Shown piece by piece: positions 1 through 5,597 of a DNA stretch of 5,597 nucleotides (positions within the stretch are counted from its first letter, which is position 1; every line of letters starts with the position of its first letter). Both the position numbers and the translations under genes were made by a program. This DNA is from a bacterium (GTDB lineage: Bacteria; Desulfobacterota; Anaeroferrophillalia; Anaeroferrophillales; Tharpellaceae). Location of the stretch: contig JAOZKP010000080.1 in NCBI GenBank assembly GCA_029935295.1, forward strand, positions 5,183 to 10,779. The letters are read 5' to 3'. The notes under the pieces are model-generated. The model was not told where the DNA came from, searched no databases, and was given only the letters and a program-made list of their open reading frames with translations.

Positions 1-39
1 TGACCCCGTTCAAGAGGGCGAAGCAATCTTCGACTTGAA
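1..39 (+). repeat. Composite hairpin repeat, copy A (left end cut by window edge)
   Basis: Positions 2-36 align without gaps to 2059-2093 with 26 of 35 identities, including the blocks ccccgtt, gagggc and aagcaa. The copy folds into nested stems: an outer TTCAAG (9-14) with CTTGAA (34-39), and an inner CGAAG (19-23) with CTTCG (28-32) closing a 4-base loop. The first bases, tgacccc, look like the right arm of a palindrome whose left arm (ggggtca) would lie before the window, as the intact arm does in copy B. The repeat and its folds are seen directly; membership of a dispersed repeat family is inferred. A Rho-independent terminator of an upstream gene is less likely, because only a short A-rich tract and no T run follows the stem. 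Confidence 0.6.
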
Positions 40-65
40 AAATGGGCGGTAAAAGTTTTTAAAAT
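35..65 (+). promoter_or_regulatory. Candidate promoter for speD-bioA
   Basis: TTGAAA at 35-40 matches the sigma-70 -35 consensus at 5 of 6 positions. TAAAAT at 60-65 matches the -10 consensus at 5 of 6 but with a long 19-bp spacer; TTTAAA at 58-63 gives 17 bp but only 4 of 6. Transcription would start near 72 and leave an AT-rich leader of about 87 nt. The -35 overlaps the right arm of hairpin copy A. A competing candidate is TTGAGT (116-121) with TGTAAA (139-144), 17 bp apart, which would give an almost leaderless message. AT-rich DNA yields such matches by chance, so this is tentative. Confidence 0.25.
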
Positions 66-158
66 AAAAGAAAATTCAAAATACCAATAAATCACTTAAA
101 AAATCAACAGTTTATTTGAGTCAGAAAATTGAGTTAATTGTAAATTTAAGGTTGTATA
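40..158. other. AT-rich leader upstream of speD, no gene
   Basis: This stretch is strongly A/T-rich and has no supportable coding frame. It holds the candidate promoter elements described separately and a weak ribosome binding site, TAAGG (147-151), 7 nt before the speD ATG. Given that both downstream enzymes use SAM, I looked for a SAM riboswitch. There is no GC-rich multi-stem architecture, so none is called. A short near-direct repeat, TTGTAAATT (138-146) and TTGTATAAT (152-160), lies 14 bp apart just before and over the start codon; its meaning is unknown. Confidence 0.5.
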
Positions 159-554
159 ATGGAAGTATTGGGTCGACATTTACTGGTTGAGCTTTTTTCG
201 TGTGATGTGAAAGTTCTTGATGATCTGAGTGCCATAGAAGCATTTATGAAAGAGGCGGCCCGGGTTTCCAGGGCGACAATTGTGGAATCGGTTTTTCATC
301 GTTTTCAGCCGCACGGTATCAGCGGCGTTGTGGTTGTGGCCGAGTCGCATTTGGCTATTCATACCTGGCCGGAGCACGGTTATGCGGCGGTTGATTTTTT
401 TACCTGTGGTGCAGATATTGATTACTGGCGAGCCCACGACTACCTAAAGCAGGCTTTTGCGGCCGGAGATTCTGAGGTCAAGGAGATTGAGCGCGGAGGT
501 GAACGTGATGCTGTCGGCCGCCTGGGTCGGAGAAAGCAGAGAGAGTTTGGTTAG
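159..554 (+). CDS. speD: S-adenosylmethionine decarboxylase proenzyme (SpeD, short bacterial/Thermotoga type)
   Basis: This is a pyruvoyl-dependent cytosolic enzyme of 131 aa. It decarboxylates SAM to S-adenosylmethioninamine, the aminopropyl donor for spermidine synthase. The motif ESHLAIHTWPEHGYAA holds the self-cleavage site Glu62-Ser63, where Ser63 becomes the pyruvoyl group and the beta and alpha chains separate. Ser55, His68 and Cys83 fall at the same numbers as the processing and catalytic residues of the Thermotoga maritima enzyme, and the N-terminal LGRHL also matches; this fixes the ATG start despite a weak TAAGG ribosome site. The last 20 residues are Arg-rich and look like a variable tail. 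bioA begins 6 bp after the stop, so the two are very probably cotranscribed. No spermidine synthase is adjacent, which is unusual. Some SpeD homologues have been reported to act on arginine or ornithine instead of SAM; sequence alone does not exclude that here. Confidence 0.95.
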   Translation: MEVLGRHLLVELFSCDVKVLDDLSAIEAFMKEAARVSRATIVESVFHRFQPHGISGVVVVAESHLAIHTWPEHGYAAVDFFTCGADIDYWRAHDYLKQAFAAGDSEVKEIERGGERDAVGRLGRRKQREFG

Positions 555-560
555 ATAAAT

Positions 561-1850
561 ATGGCCAATTCAGACAATCACTATAATGATTTACTTAAAC
601 GAGATGCGGAATCTCTCTGGCATCCCTACGCGGCCGCTCCCGCAGCCATAGCCCCTTATGCGGTGAAATCGGCCTCGGGTACGCGTTTGACTTTGCATGA
701 TGGACGTGAACTGATTGACGGGATGTCCTCCTGGTGGGCGGTAATTCACGGATACAATCACCCCCGGCTGAATGCCGCATTAACTACGCAGCTGCAGGAT
801 ATGGCGCATGTTATGTTCGGCGGTCTGACACATGAGCCCGCAGTTCTGCTCGCGGAAAAATTGCTGGCAATCGCTCCTTCCGGTTTGGGTAAAGTATTTT
901 TTGCAGATTCGGGCTCGGTTGCGGTTGAGGTTGCCCTGAAAATGGCACTGCAGTATTGGGTCTCTCTCGGCAAACCTGCAAAGAAACGCATTTTGTCACT
1001 GCGTCAGGGTTATCATGGCGATACTTTCGGGGCGATGTCGGTCTGCGACCCGGTTAACGGGATGCACCATATTTTCAGCGATCTGGTTATGCCGCAGATT
1101 TTTGCCAAAGCACCGCAGATACCTTTTGCCGGGATTTGGAATGATACTGAATGCATCGAAATTACCGAATTGATAAAAAAACATCATCGTGAGTTGGCCG
1201 CAGTCATTTTAGAACCGATTGTTCAGGGTGCCGGTGGGATGCGTTTTTATCATCCTGAATATTTGCGTAAGGTGCGTGCGCTTTGTGATGAGTTTGAGGT
1301 GCTTCTGATTGCAGATGAGATTGCTACCGGTTTCGGTCGTACAGGAGAACTCTTTGCCTGTAATCATGCACAGATAACTCCGGACATTCTCTGTCTCGGC
1401 AAAGCTCTGACTGGCGGCTATATGAGTTTTGCCGCAACTTTGTGTAAAAATTTTGTTAGTGAAGTAATATCGCAGAACTCTCCTGGCCTATTGATGCACG
1501 GACCGACGTTTATGGCCAATCCTCTGGCCTGCTCGGTGGCTCTGGCGAGTATTGATATTCTCGAAAAATCAGATTGGCGGGCGGCGGTGTTAAGAATTGA
1601 AAAGCAGCTGTTGACAGGACTTGAACCCTGTCGTAGACTTCCGGCGGTAAAAGATGTGCGGGTGTTAGGAGCGATCGGTGTGGTTGAAACCCGGGAGCCG
1701 GTTGCTGTGAAAACGGTTCAGGAGCGACTGGTTGGCCGCGGCGTCTGGCTGCGGCCTTTTGCCCATCTCTGTTATACAATGCCGCCATTTATTGCGACCG
1801 AAGATGAAATTGATACGATTACCGCAGCTATGTATGCCGCTCTGCTCTGA
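561..1850 (+). CDS. bioA: Adenosylmethionine-8-amino-7-oxononanoate aminotransferase (DAPA synthase, BioA)
   Basis: This is a class III PLP-dependent aminotransferase of 429 aa, acting in the cytosol in the penultimate biotin step. It moves the amino group of SAM to KAPA, giving 7,8-diaminopelargonate. It reads as a close E. coli BioA homologue almost end to end. Visible landmarks are WHPY (20-23), GMSSWW (54-59), the cofactor-binding GSV (118-120), YHGD (151-154), DEIATGFGRTG with Asp252, the Schiff-base lysine Lys281 in LGKALTGG, HGPTFM (313-318) and Arg398 in RPF. Tyr151, Asp252, Lys281 and Arg398 sit exactly 7 residues after E. coli Tyr144, Asp245, Lys274 and Arg391. That supports true DAPA synthase over a general omega-aminotransferase. 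The ATG is 6 bp after speD with no strong ribosome site of its own, suggesting translational coupling. No other bio gene is nearby, so the rest of the pathway must be elsewhere. Confidence 0.96.
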   Translation: MANSDNHYNDLLKRDAESLWHPYAAAPAAIAPYAVKSASGTRLTLHDGRELIDGMSSWWAVIHGYNHPRLNAALTTQLQDMAHVMFGGLTHEPAVLLAEKLLAIAPSGLGKVFFADSGSVAVEVALKMALQYWVSLGKPAKKRILSLRQGYHGDTFGAMSVCDPVNGMHHIFSDLVMPQIFAKAPQIPFAGIWNDTECIEITELIKKHHRELAAVILEPIVQGAGGMRFYHPEYLRKVRALCDEFEVLLIADEIATGFGRTGELFACNHAQITPDILCLGKALTGGYMSFAATLCKNFVSEVISQNSPGLLMHGPTFMANPLACSVALASIDILEKSDWRAAVLRIEKQLLTGLEPCRRLPAVKDVRVLGAIGVVETREPVAVKTVQERLVGRGVWLRPFAHLCYTMPPFIATEDEIDTITAAMYAALL

Positions 1851-1967
1851 CCATCAAACTTGTTTGCAGTTTTTTTGGATACATGGTTGCATGGAGCCAG
1901 TTAAAAACCTATATTAGAACTGGAAGACGGTTTTAGTTGATTTGAATGCTTCCTTTATAGTATATAG

Positions 1968-2000
1968 CGCCCTCTTTTTGTTTAGAGGCCGACCTTTTTT
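1968..2000 (+). terminator. Candidate Rho-independent terminator of speD-bioA
   Basis: CCTCT (1971-1975) pairs with AGAGG (1984-1988) around an 8-base T-rich loop. The stem extends by two more pairs (1968-1969 with 1990-1991) across one C-C mismatch. A run of six T follows at 1995-2000, after three more bases. It lies 118 bp beyond the bioA stop and before the dksA-type leader, where a terminator is expected. The stem is short and the T run slightly displaced, so strength is uncertain. Confidence 0.45.
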
Positions 2001-2036
2001 GTTGTAACTTTAGCGTTATCTGCAAACTGTCTCGAT

Positions 2037-2092
2037 GTGGGGACAGACCTTTAGTTCTGTCCCCGTTAACGAGGGCAAAGCAAAGTTTAACG
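2037..2092 (+). repeat. Composite hairpin repeat, copy B (REP-like palindrome plus shared tail)
   Basis: The first part is a perfect 9-bp palindrome, GGGGACAGA (2039-2047) with TCTGTCCCC (2056-2064), closing an 8-base loop. The second part (2065-2092) shares the blocks gagggc and aagcaa with copy A. It forms a second stem, CGTTAA (2064-2069) with TTAACG (2087-2092), in a different register from copy A. No T run follows, so this is not a standard terminator. GGGGACAGA-type palindromes resemble REP elements mobilised by RAYT (Y1-type) transposases, but no transposase is in the window and the GTAG-like tetranucleotide often seen beside REPs is not evident. The REP assignment is therefore an inference. 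Confidence 0.65.
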
Positions 2093-2158
2093 TTATTTGT
2101 TGTGGCTTTATGAGGTCATTAAATTACGGGATGATTTGAACCTACGGAGATTTAAGCG

Positions 2159-2524
2159 ATGGAAAGTAAAGACTTTGAATACTTTCGTCAGATCTTGCTG
2201 GAAAAGAAGAAGGACGTTGAAGAGCGGGTAGAGCAACTTAAAAATGGTGATATTCACACCAATAAAGATGATCTCTACGATGATGTTGATGCCGCCAGTG
2301 TTGATACCGATCACAGCCTGCTCTTTCGGATTCGGGGCCGTGAAGCTCATCTGATCAAAAAAATCAACGAGGCTCTGGAGCAGATAGATGCCGGAACTTA
2401 CGGTGTTTGTGCTGAGTGCGGTGAAGATATCAATGTCGAAAGACTTAAAGCACGGCCGGTGGCACCTTTGTGCATTGCTTGCAAGGAAGAGCAGGAAAAG
2501 ATGGAAAAACGTGCGGGCAAATAG
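2159..2524 (+). CDS. dksA: DksA/TraR-family zinc-finger transcription factor
   Basis: A 121-aa cytosolic protein that should bind the RNA polymerase secondary channel and, with ppGpp in characterised members, adjust transcription of rRNA and amino-acid genes. Its charged N-terminal half fits an antiparallel coiled coil. The tip carries Asp41-x-x-Asp44-x-Ala46, the DxxDxA motif needed for DksA function. The zinc finger is Cys84, Cys87, Cys105 and Cys108. Both tip and cysteines are offset by exactly 30 from E. coli DksA (Asp71, Asp74, Ala76; Cys114, 117, 135, 138), so this is a DksA core without the E. coli N-terminal extension. Start choice rests on GGAG 9 nt upstream of the ATG. leuS follows after 26 bp, probably in one operon. 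Whether it is the main DksA of the cell or a paralogue cannot be told, as such genomes often carry several. Confidence 0.9.
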   Translation: MESKDFEYFRQILLEKKKDVEERVEQLKNGDIHTNKDDLYDDVDAASVDTDHSLLFRIRGREAHLIKKINEALEQIDAGTYGVCAECGEDINVERLKARPVAPLCIACKEEQEKMEKRAGK

Positions 2525-2550
2525 TCTGACTTTGATGCCGGGAAGAAAAT

Positions 2551-5040
2551 ATGGAAGCTGAATACAACCCTCATGTAATCGAAAAAAAATGGCAGGCTGA
2601 GTGGCTTAAGGATAAGACCTTTGCTGCCGGCAGAGGTGGTGAGAAATACTATCTCCTGGAGATGTTTCCCTATCCTTCGGGGAAAATCCATATGGGCCAT
2701 GTTCGCAACTATTCGATTGGTGATGTCGTTGCCCGTTATCAACGCATGTTGGGGCGGGATGTGCTCCATCCAATGGGTTGGGATGCTTTCGGGATGCCGG
2801 CTGAGAATGCGGCGATTGCCAACAGCGTCCACCCTGCCGCCTGGACCCGGAAAAATATTGATGAGATGCGGACTCAGTTGCAGAGTTTAGGCTTCAGTTA
2901 CGATTGGGATCGTGAACTTGCGACCTGTGATCCTGACTACTATCGCTGGGAGCAGCTCTTTTTTACAGAGATGCTGGACAAAGGCCTGGTTTACAAAAAA
3001 GAAGCCAAGGTTAACTGGTGCGAAGAGTGTCATACGGTCCTTGCCAATGAGCAGGTTGAGAACGGCTGCTGCTGGCGTTGCGGTCAAGAGACCCGGGATA
3101 AAGATCTGAATCAGTGGTTTTTTAAGATAACCGCTTATGCCGAAGAGCTGCTGGAGGGTTGTAAAGAGCTTGAAGGGGGTTGGCCCGAACGGGTCATCAC
3201 CATGCAGAAGAATTGGATCGGCAAGAGTGTCGGGGCGAATATCGACTTTCAGGTGGATGGTCTCGATGGAGTTAAGATCTCGGTTTTTACAACCCGGCAG
3301 GATACTTTGTTCGGGGCGACATTTATGAGCTTGGCTCCGGATCATCCTCTGGCGGCTGAACTTGCTGCCGGCACCGGCCAGGAACAGGCCGTGGCTGATT
3401 TTGCCGAAAAAATGCGACTGCAGGAGATAAGTGACCGCGATTTGACGCAACTCGAAAAAGAGGGCGTTTTTACCGGGCGTTATGCAGTTAACCCGGTGAC
3501 CGGTAAAAAAATGCCGATCTATCTTGCCAATTTTGTCCTCTCTGGTTACGGCACCGGAGCAGTAATGGCAGTACCGGCCCATGATCAGCGCGATTTTGAA
3601 TTTGCTCGGATGTATGATTTACCGATGATTGTTGTAATTCAGCCGGAGGGGGAAAAACTTACTCTGGAAACTATGACCGAGGCTTATACCGGCACCGGTT
3701 GTCTGGTCAATTCAAGTGAATTTGACGGCCTTGAAAATGTCAAGGCGCTGGACCTGATTGCTTCATATCTGAATGAAAACAGTATCGGTAATAAGGCGAT
3801 AACCTACCGTTTGCGGGACTGGGGGGTCTCAAGGCAGCGTTATTGGGGAGCACCGATTCCGATTATCTACTGCGATAAGTGCGGAATTGTGCCGGTACCG
3901 GCAAAAGATCTGCCGGTACGTCTGCCCGAAGATGTTGAACTCGGCAAAGCCGGCGGCTCGCCTTTAGCGATGCATGCGAGTTTTGTCAATACTGTTTGTC
4001 CGAAATGCTCAGCTCCGGCTCGGCGTGAGACCGATACGATGGATACCTTTGTCGAATCTTCCTGGTACTATATGCGTTATGCTTGTGCCGATTTTAATGA
4101 CGCTCCGCTAGATAAAGAGGTGGTAAATCATTGGCTGCCGGTTGATCACTATGTCGGTGGTATTGAACACGCAATTCTCCATCTGCTCTACTCCCGGTTT
4201 TTTACCCGGGTCTTGCGGGATCTTGGTTACATCAATTTCTCCGAGCCGTTTACCAGGCTTTTGACGCAGGGGATGGTAATTAAAGACGGTGCCAAGATGT
4301 CGAAGTCAAAAGGCAATGTGGTTGACCCAAATGCACTGATAAAGAGATATGGGGCCGATACCGCCCGCATGTTCAGTCTTTTTGCTTCACCGCCGGAGCT
4401 TGATTTGGAGTGGAACGACCAGGGGGTAGAAGGCGGTTACCGTTTTTTAAATCGCCTCTGGCGTTATGTTTATGAGCTCCTGCCGGCTCTGCAGGAAGTT
4501 GAGGCTTTTGCCGGAACTATGGCAGATGTGCCTGAAGCCCACACCGCTCTGCGGCGTAAAACCCATCAGACGATTACTAAAGTTCGAGCCGATATTGAGA
4601 AACGTATGCACTTTAATACGGCGATCAGTGCAGTAATGGAACTGGTAAACGAGCTTAAAAAATATGATCTCGAGGCGGCCCGGGCGGATAAAGTGCTGGC
4701 CGCCATTCTGCGTGAGGCTGTGGAGACGGTGGTGGTGCTGCTGGCGCCGATCGTGCCGCATATTTCTGAGGAACTTTGGTTCGAGTTGGGCAATAGTGGC
4801 GGCATTACCTATGTGCCGGTGCCGGTTGCTGATGCCGAGGCTCTGATCGAAGATACAGTTCTGGTTGTAGTTCAGGTTAACGGCAAGGTTCGGGAACGTT
4901 TACAGGTGCCTTTGGATATGGCTAAAGAAGAGGTTGAAAAAATGTCCTTGGCGAGCCCTAAAGTGCAGAAACATATTGCCGGTAAACCCTTGCGTAAAGT
5001 TATAGTTGTGCCGAATAAACTGGTTAACATTGTTGTCTGA
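2551..5040 (+). CDS. leuS: Leucyl-tRNA synthetase
   Basis: A class I aminoacyl-tRNA synthetase of 829 aa; it charges tRNA-Leu with leucine in the cytosol and edits misacylated products. In order: PYPSGKIHMGH with the HIGH-type motif at 47-50; a zinc module with Cys157, Cys160, Cys174 and Cys177; the CP1 editing domain with T247-T248-R249-Q250-D251 and the conserved editing Asp345, both at E. coli numbering; RDWGVSRQRYWG (422-433); a second pair of CxxC motifs (441/444 and 483/486), as in Thermus LeuRS; KMSKS at 582-586; then a helical anticodon-binding region and C-terminal domain. KMSKS lies about 37 residues earlier than in E. coli because the leucine-specific insert before it is absent, as in Bacillus. 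A GGGAAG ribosome site (2540-2545) ends 5 nt before the ATG. lptE follows after 41 bp with no visible terminator. Confidence 0.98.
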   Translation: MEAEYNPHVIEKKWQAEWLKDKTFAAGRGGEKYYLLEMFPYPSGKIHMGHVRNYSIGDVVARYQRMLGRDVLHPMGWDAFGMPAENAAIANSVHPAAWTRKNIDEMRTQLQSLGFSYDWDRELATCDPDYYRWEQLFFTEMLDKGLVYKKEAKVNWCEECHTVLANEQVENGCCWRCGQETRDKDLNQWFFKITAYAEELLEGCKELEGGWPERVITMQKNWIGKSVGANIDFQVDGLDGVKISVFTTRQDTLFGATFMSLAPDHPLAAELAAGTGQEQAVADFAEKMRLQEISDRDLTQLEKEGVFTGRYAVNPVTGKKMPIYLANFVLSGYGTGAVMAVPAHDQRDFEFARMYDLPMIVVIQPEGEKLTLETMTEAYTGTGCLVNSSEFDGLENVKALDLIASYLNENSIGNKAITYRLRDWGVSRQRYWGAPIPIIYCDKCGIVPVPAKDLPVRLPEDVELGKAGGSPLAMHASFVNTVCPKCSAPARRETDTMDTFVESSWYYMRYACADFNDAPLDKEVVNHWLPVDHYVGGIEHAILHLLYSRFFTRVLRDLGYINFSEPFTRLLTQGMVIKDGAKMSKSKGNVVDPNALIKRYGADTARMFSLFASPPELDLEWNDQGVEGGYRFLNRLWRYVYELLPALQEVEAFAGTMADVPEAHTALRRKTHQTITKVRADIEKRMHFNTAISAVMELVNELKKYDLEAARADKVLAAILREAVETVVVLLAPIVPHISEELWFELGNSGGITYVPVPVADAEALIEDTVLVVVQVNGKVRERLQVPLDMAKEEVEKMSLASPKVQKHIAGKPLRKVIVVPNKLVNIVV

Positions 5041-5081
5041 AAATAGATCTGAATATAATAAGTTATAGGTTCGAAAATTCA

Positions 5082-5597
5082 TTGAAAAAGTATCTTCTCA
5101 TTTCGATTTTATTATTTTTGTGCTTTGCAATCTCCAGTTGCGGTTATCGTTTGCGGGGAACCCAGGAACTGCGTGCCGGTCTGAATACTGTTGCGATTAT
5201 GCCGGTGATCAATAAGACTTTTGAAAGTCAAATCGAGAATGATCTCTATAATGCCTTGGTTGATGAGTTTGCGCAAAGTAAGAATCTGACTGTTGTTGAT
5301 GTTGAAAATGCCGATCTATTGGTTGCGGCAACCGTGGTTGCAGTCGAAAACTACTCAATCTCCTACTCTCCTGATGATAAAACCTACGAATACCGAGTGG
5401 TCATGACTATTGATGCTGAGGCTAAAGAAAAAGCCGGCGGTAAGATTTTATGGCGGCGTTCAGCTTTGCAGGAGGTCGAAGAGTATAAAGCCAGTACCGA
5501 ACCGCTTACCATCGACCGGCGCAAACAGACGGCCTTACGAAGAATTTGTAAGGTTTTAGCTGAAGATTTGCATGATGGTCTCTTCACTGGATTTTAG
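5082..5597 (+). CDS. lptE: LPS-assembly lipoprotein LptE
   Basis: A 171-aa outer-membrane lipoprotein, predicted partner and plug of the LptD barrel that inserts lipopolysaccharide into the outer leaflet. The N-terminus is a lipoprotein signal: MKK, a hydrophobic stretch (residues 4-17), then lipobox Ile17-Ser18-Ser19-Cys20. Lipidation at Cys20 with Gly at +2 fits outer-membrane sorting. CGYRLRG right after cleavage is typical of LptE, as is the following segment resembling 'VAIMPVINKTFE'. The start is TTG, not ATG; it is required to include the signal peptide, since no in-frame ATG precedes it closely. The ribosome site is weak (TAGG, 5066-5069). The gene is complete, with TAG as the last three bases of the window. 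The position after leuS matches a common deltaproteobacterial order in which holA often comes next. Family membership is firm; exact function is inferred because LptE diverges quickly. Confidence 0.88.
   Translation: MKKYLLISILLFLCFAISSCGYRLRGTQELRAGLNTVAIMPVINKTFESQIENDLYNALVDEFAQSKNLTVVDVENADLLVAATVVAVENYSISYSPDDKTYEYRVVMTIDAEAKEKAGGKILWRRSALQEVEEYKASTEPLTIDRRKQTALRRICKVLAEDLHDGLFTGF

Larger units (their letters stand above)
1851..2158. other. Intergenic region between bioA and the dksA-type gene
   Basis: About 308 bp without a supportable gene. From left to right it holds: a weak 4-bp hairpin followed by seven T (1855-1876); an inverted repeat CCAGTT (1897-1902) with AACTGG (1918-1923) and a 15-base loop; a candidate terminator (1968-2000); the complete composite hairpin repeat (2037-2092), bracketed by short near-direct repeats; and the leader of the dksA-type gene. 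A weak promoter candidate for that gene is TTGTTG (2097-2102) with TAAATT (2120-2125), spaced 17 bp. The ribosome site GGAG (2146-2149) lies 9 nt before the ATG. The density of inverted repeats suggests a boundary between two transcription units. Confidence 0.6.

Noticed and set aside
40..158. SAM riboswitch ahead of the SAM-using genes
   Set aside because: The leader is nearly all A/T and lacks the multi-stem GC-rich core or conserved loops of known SAM riboswitch classes.
138..160. BirA-like half-site TTGTAAATT upstream of speD-bioA
   Set aside because: A BirA operator needs an inverted GGTTTACAA-type partner about 14-16 bp away. None is present on either side, only a direct repeat-like TTGTATAAT.
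159..1850. Recent horizontal transfer of speD-bioA judged by composition
   Set aside because: By eye, base composition and codon use are like leuS and lptE. Only the flanking repeats hint at mobility, so no transfer claim is made.
1855..1876. CAAA/TTTG hairpin with seven T after bioA as the main terminator
   Set aside because: The 4-bp stem is three-quarters A-T and too weak; the stem at 1968-1991 is more convincing.
1732..1917. Short + strand open frame overlapping the end of bioA
   Set aside because: Most of it is an out-of-frame reading of bioA; no ribosome site or protein-like composition supports it.
2065..2091. GTTAAC ... GTTTAAC as a possible BirA operator
   Set aside because: The flanking TT/CC bases of the operator are absent, the core spacing is 14 instead of about 17, and it lies after bioA in a repeat that is better explained as copy B.
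2398..2832. Open frame of 144 codons on the - strand across the dksA-leuS junction
   Set aside because: It is antisense to two well-supported genes and its protein resembles no family I recognise.
2887..3582. Long open frame of 231 codons on the - strand inside leuS
   Set aside because: It is fully antisense to the zinc and editing domain coding region of leuS, shows no recognisable motif and has no context supporting a gene.

Overview
The window carries five complete protein genes, all on the + strand, in two blocks separated by a non-coding stretch of about 300 bp. No gene is interrupted. The most likely source is a deltaproteobacterium in the broad sense (Desulfobacterota, perhaps near Desulfuromonadales). 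This is inferred from a short DksA-type regulator lying directly before leuS and lptE, from the leucyl-tRNA synthetase sequence type, and from an outer-membrane LPS-assembly lipoprotein that requires a Gram-negative envelope. The species cannot be fixed from the sequence alone.

Block 1 (159-1850) is a tight pair of S-adenosylmethionine (SAM) consuming enzymes: a Thermotoga-type SAM decarboxylase proenzyme (speD) and, 6 bp later, an E. coli-like DAPA aminotransferase (bioA). SpeD normally makes the aminopropyl donor for spermidine synthesis. BioA uses SAM as the amino donor in biotin synthesis. Neither spermidine synthase (speE) nor any other biotin gene is in the window.

Block 2 (2159-5597) runs dksA-type regulator, leuS, lptE with gaps of 26 and 41 bp. 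It joins a stringent-response-type RNA polymerase factor, leucyl-tRNA charging and LPS export. The window ends exactly on the lptE stop codon.

The non-coding stretches hold the most unusual signal. A composite hairpin repeat occurs at the extreme left end (1-39, cut by the window edge) and again between bioA and the dksA-type gene (2037-2092), in the same orientation. The copies match at 26 of 35 aligned positions. They therefore bracket the speD-bioA pair. The complete copy begins with a perfect 9-bp GGGGACAGA/TCTGTCCCC palindrome that resembles REP-type repeats. A plausible bioA terminator lies at 1968-2000. I found no RNA gene, CRISPR array, transposase or prophage gene. Apart from the repeats and the unusual speD-bioA pairing, this is ordinary housekeeping sequence.
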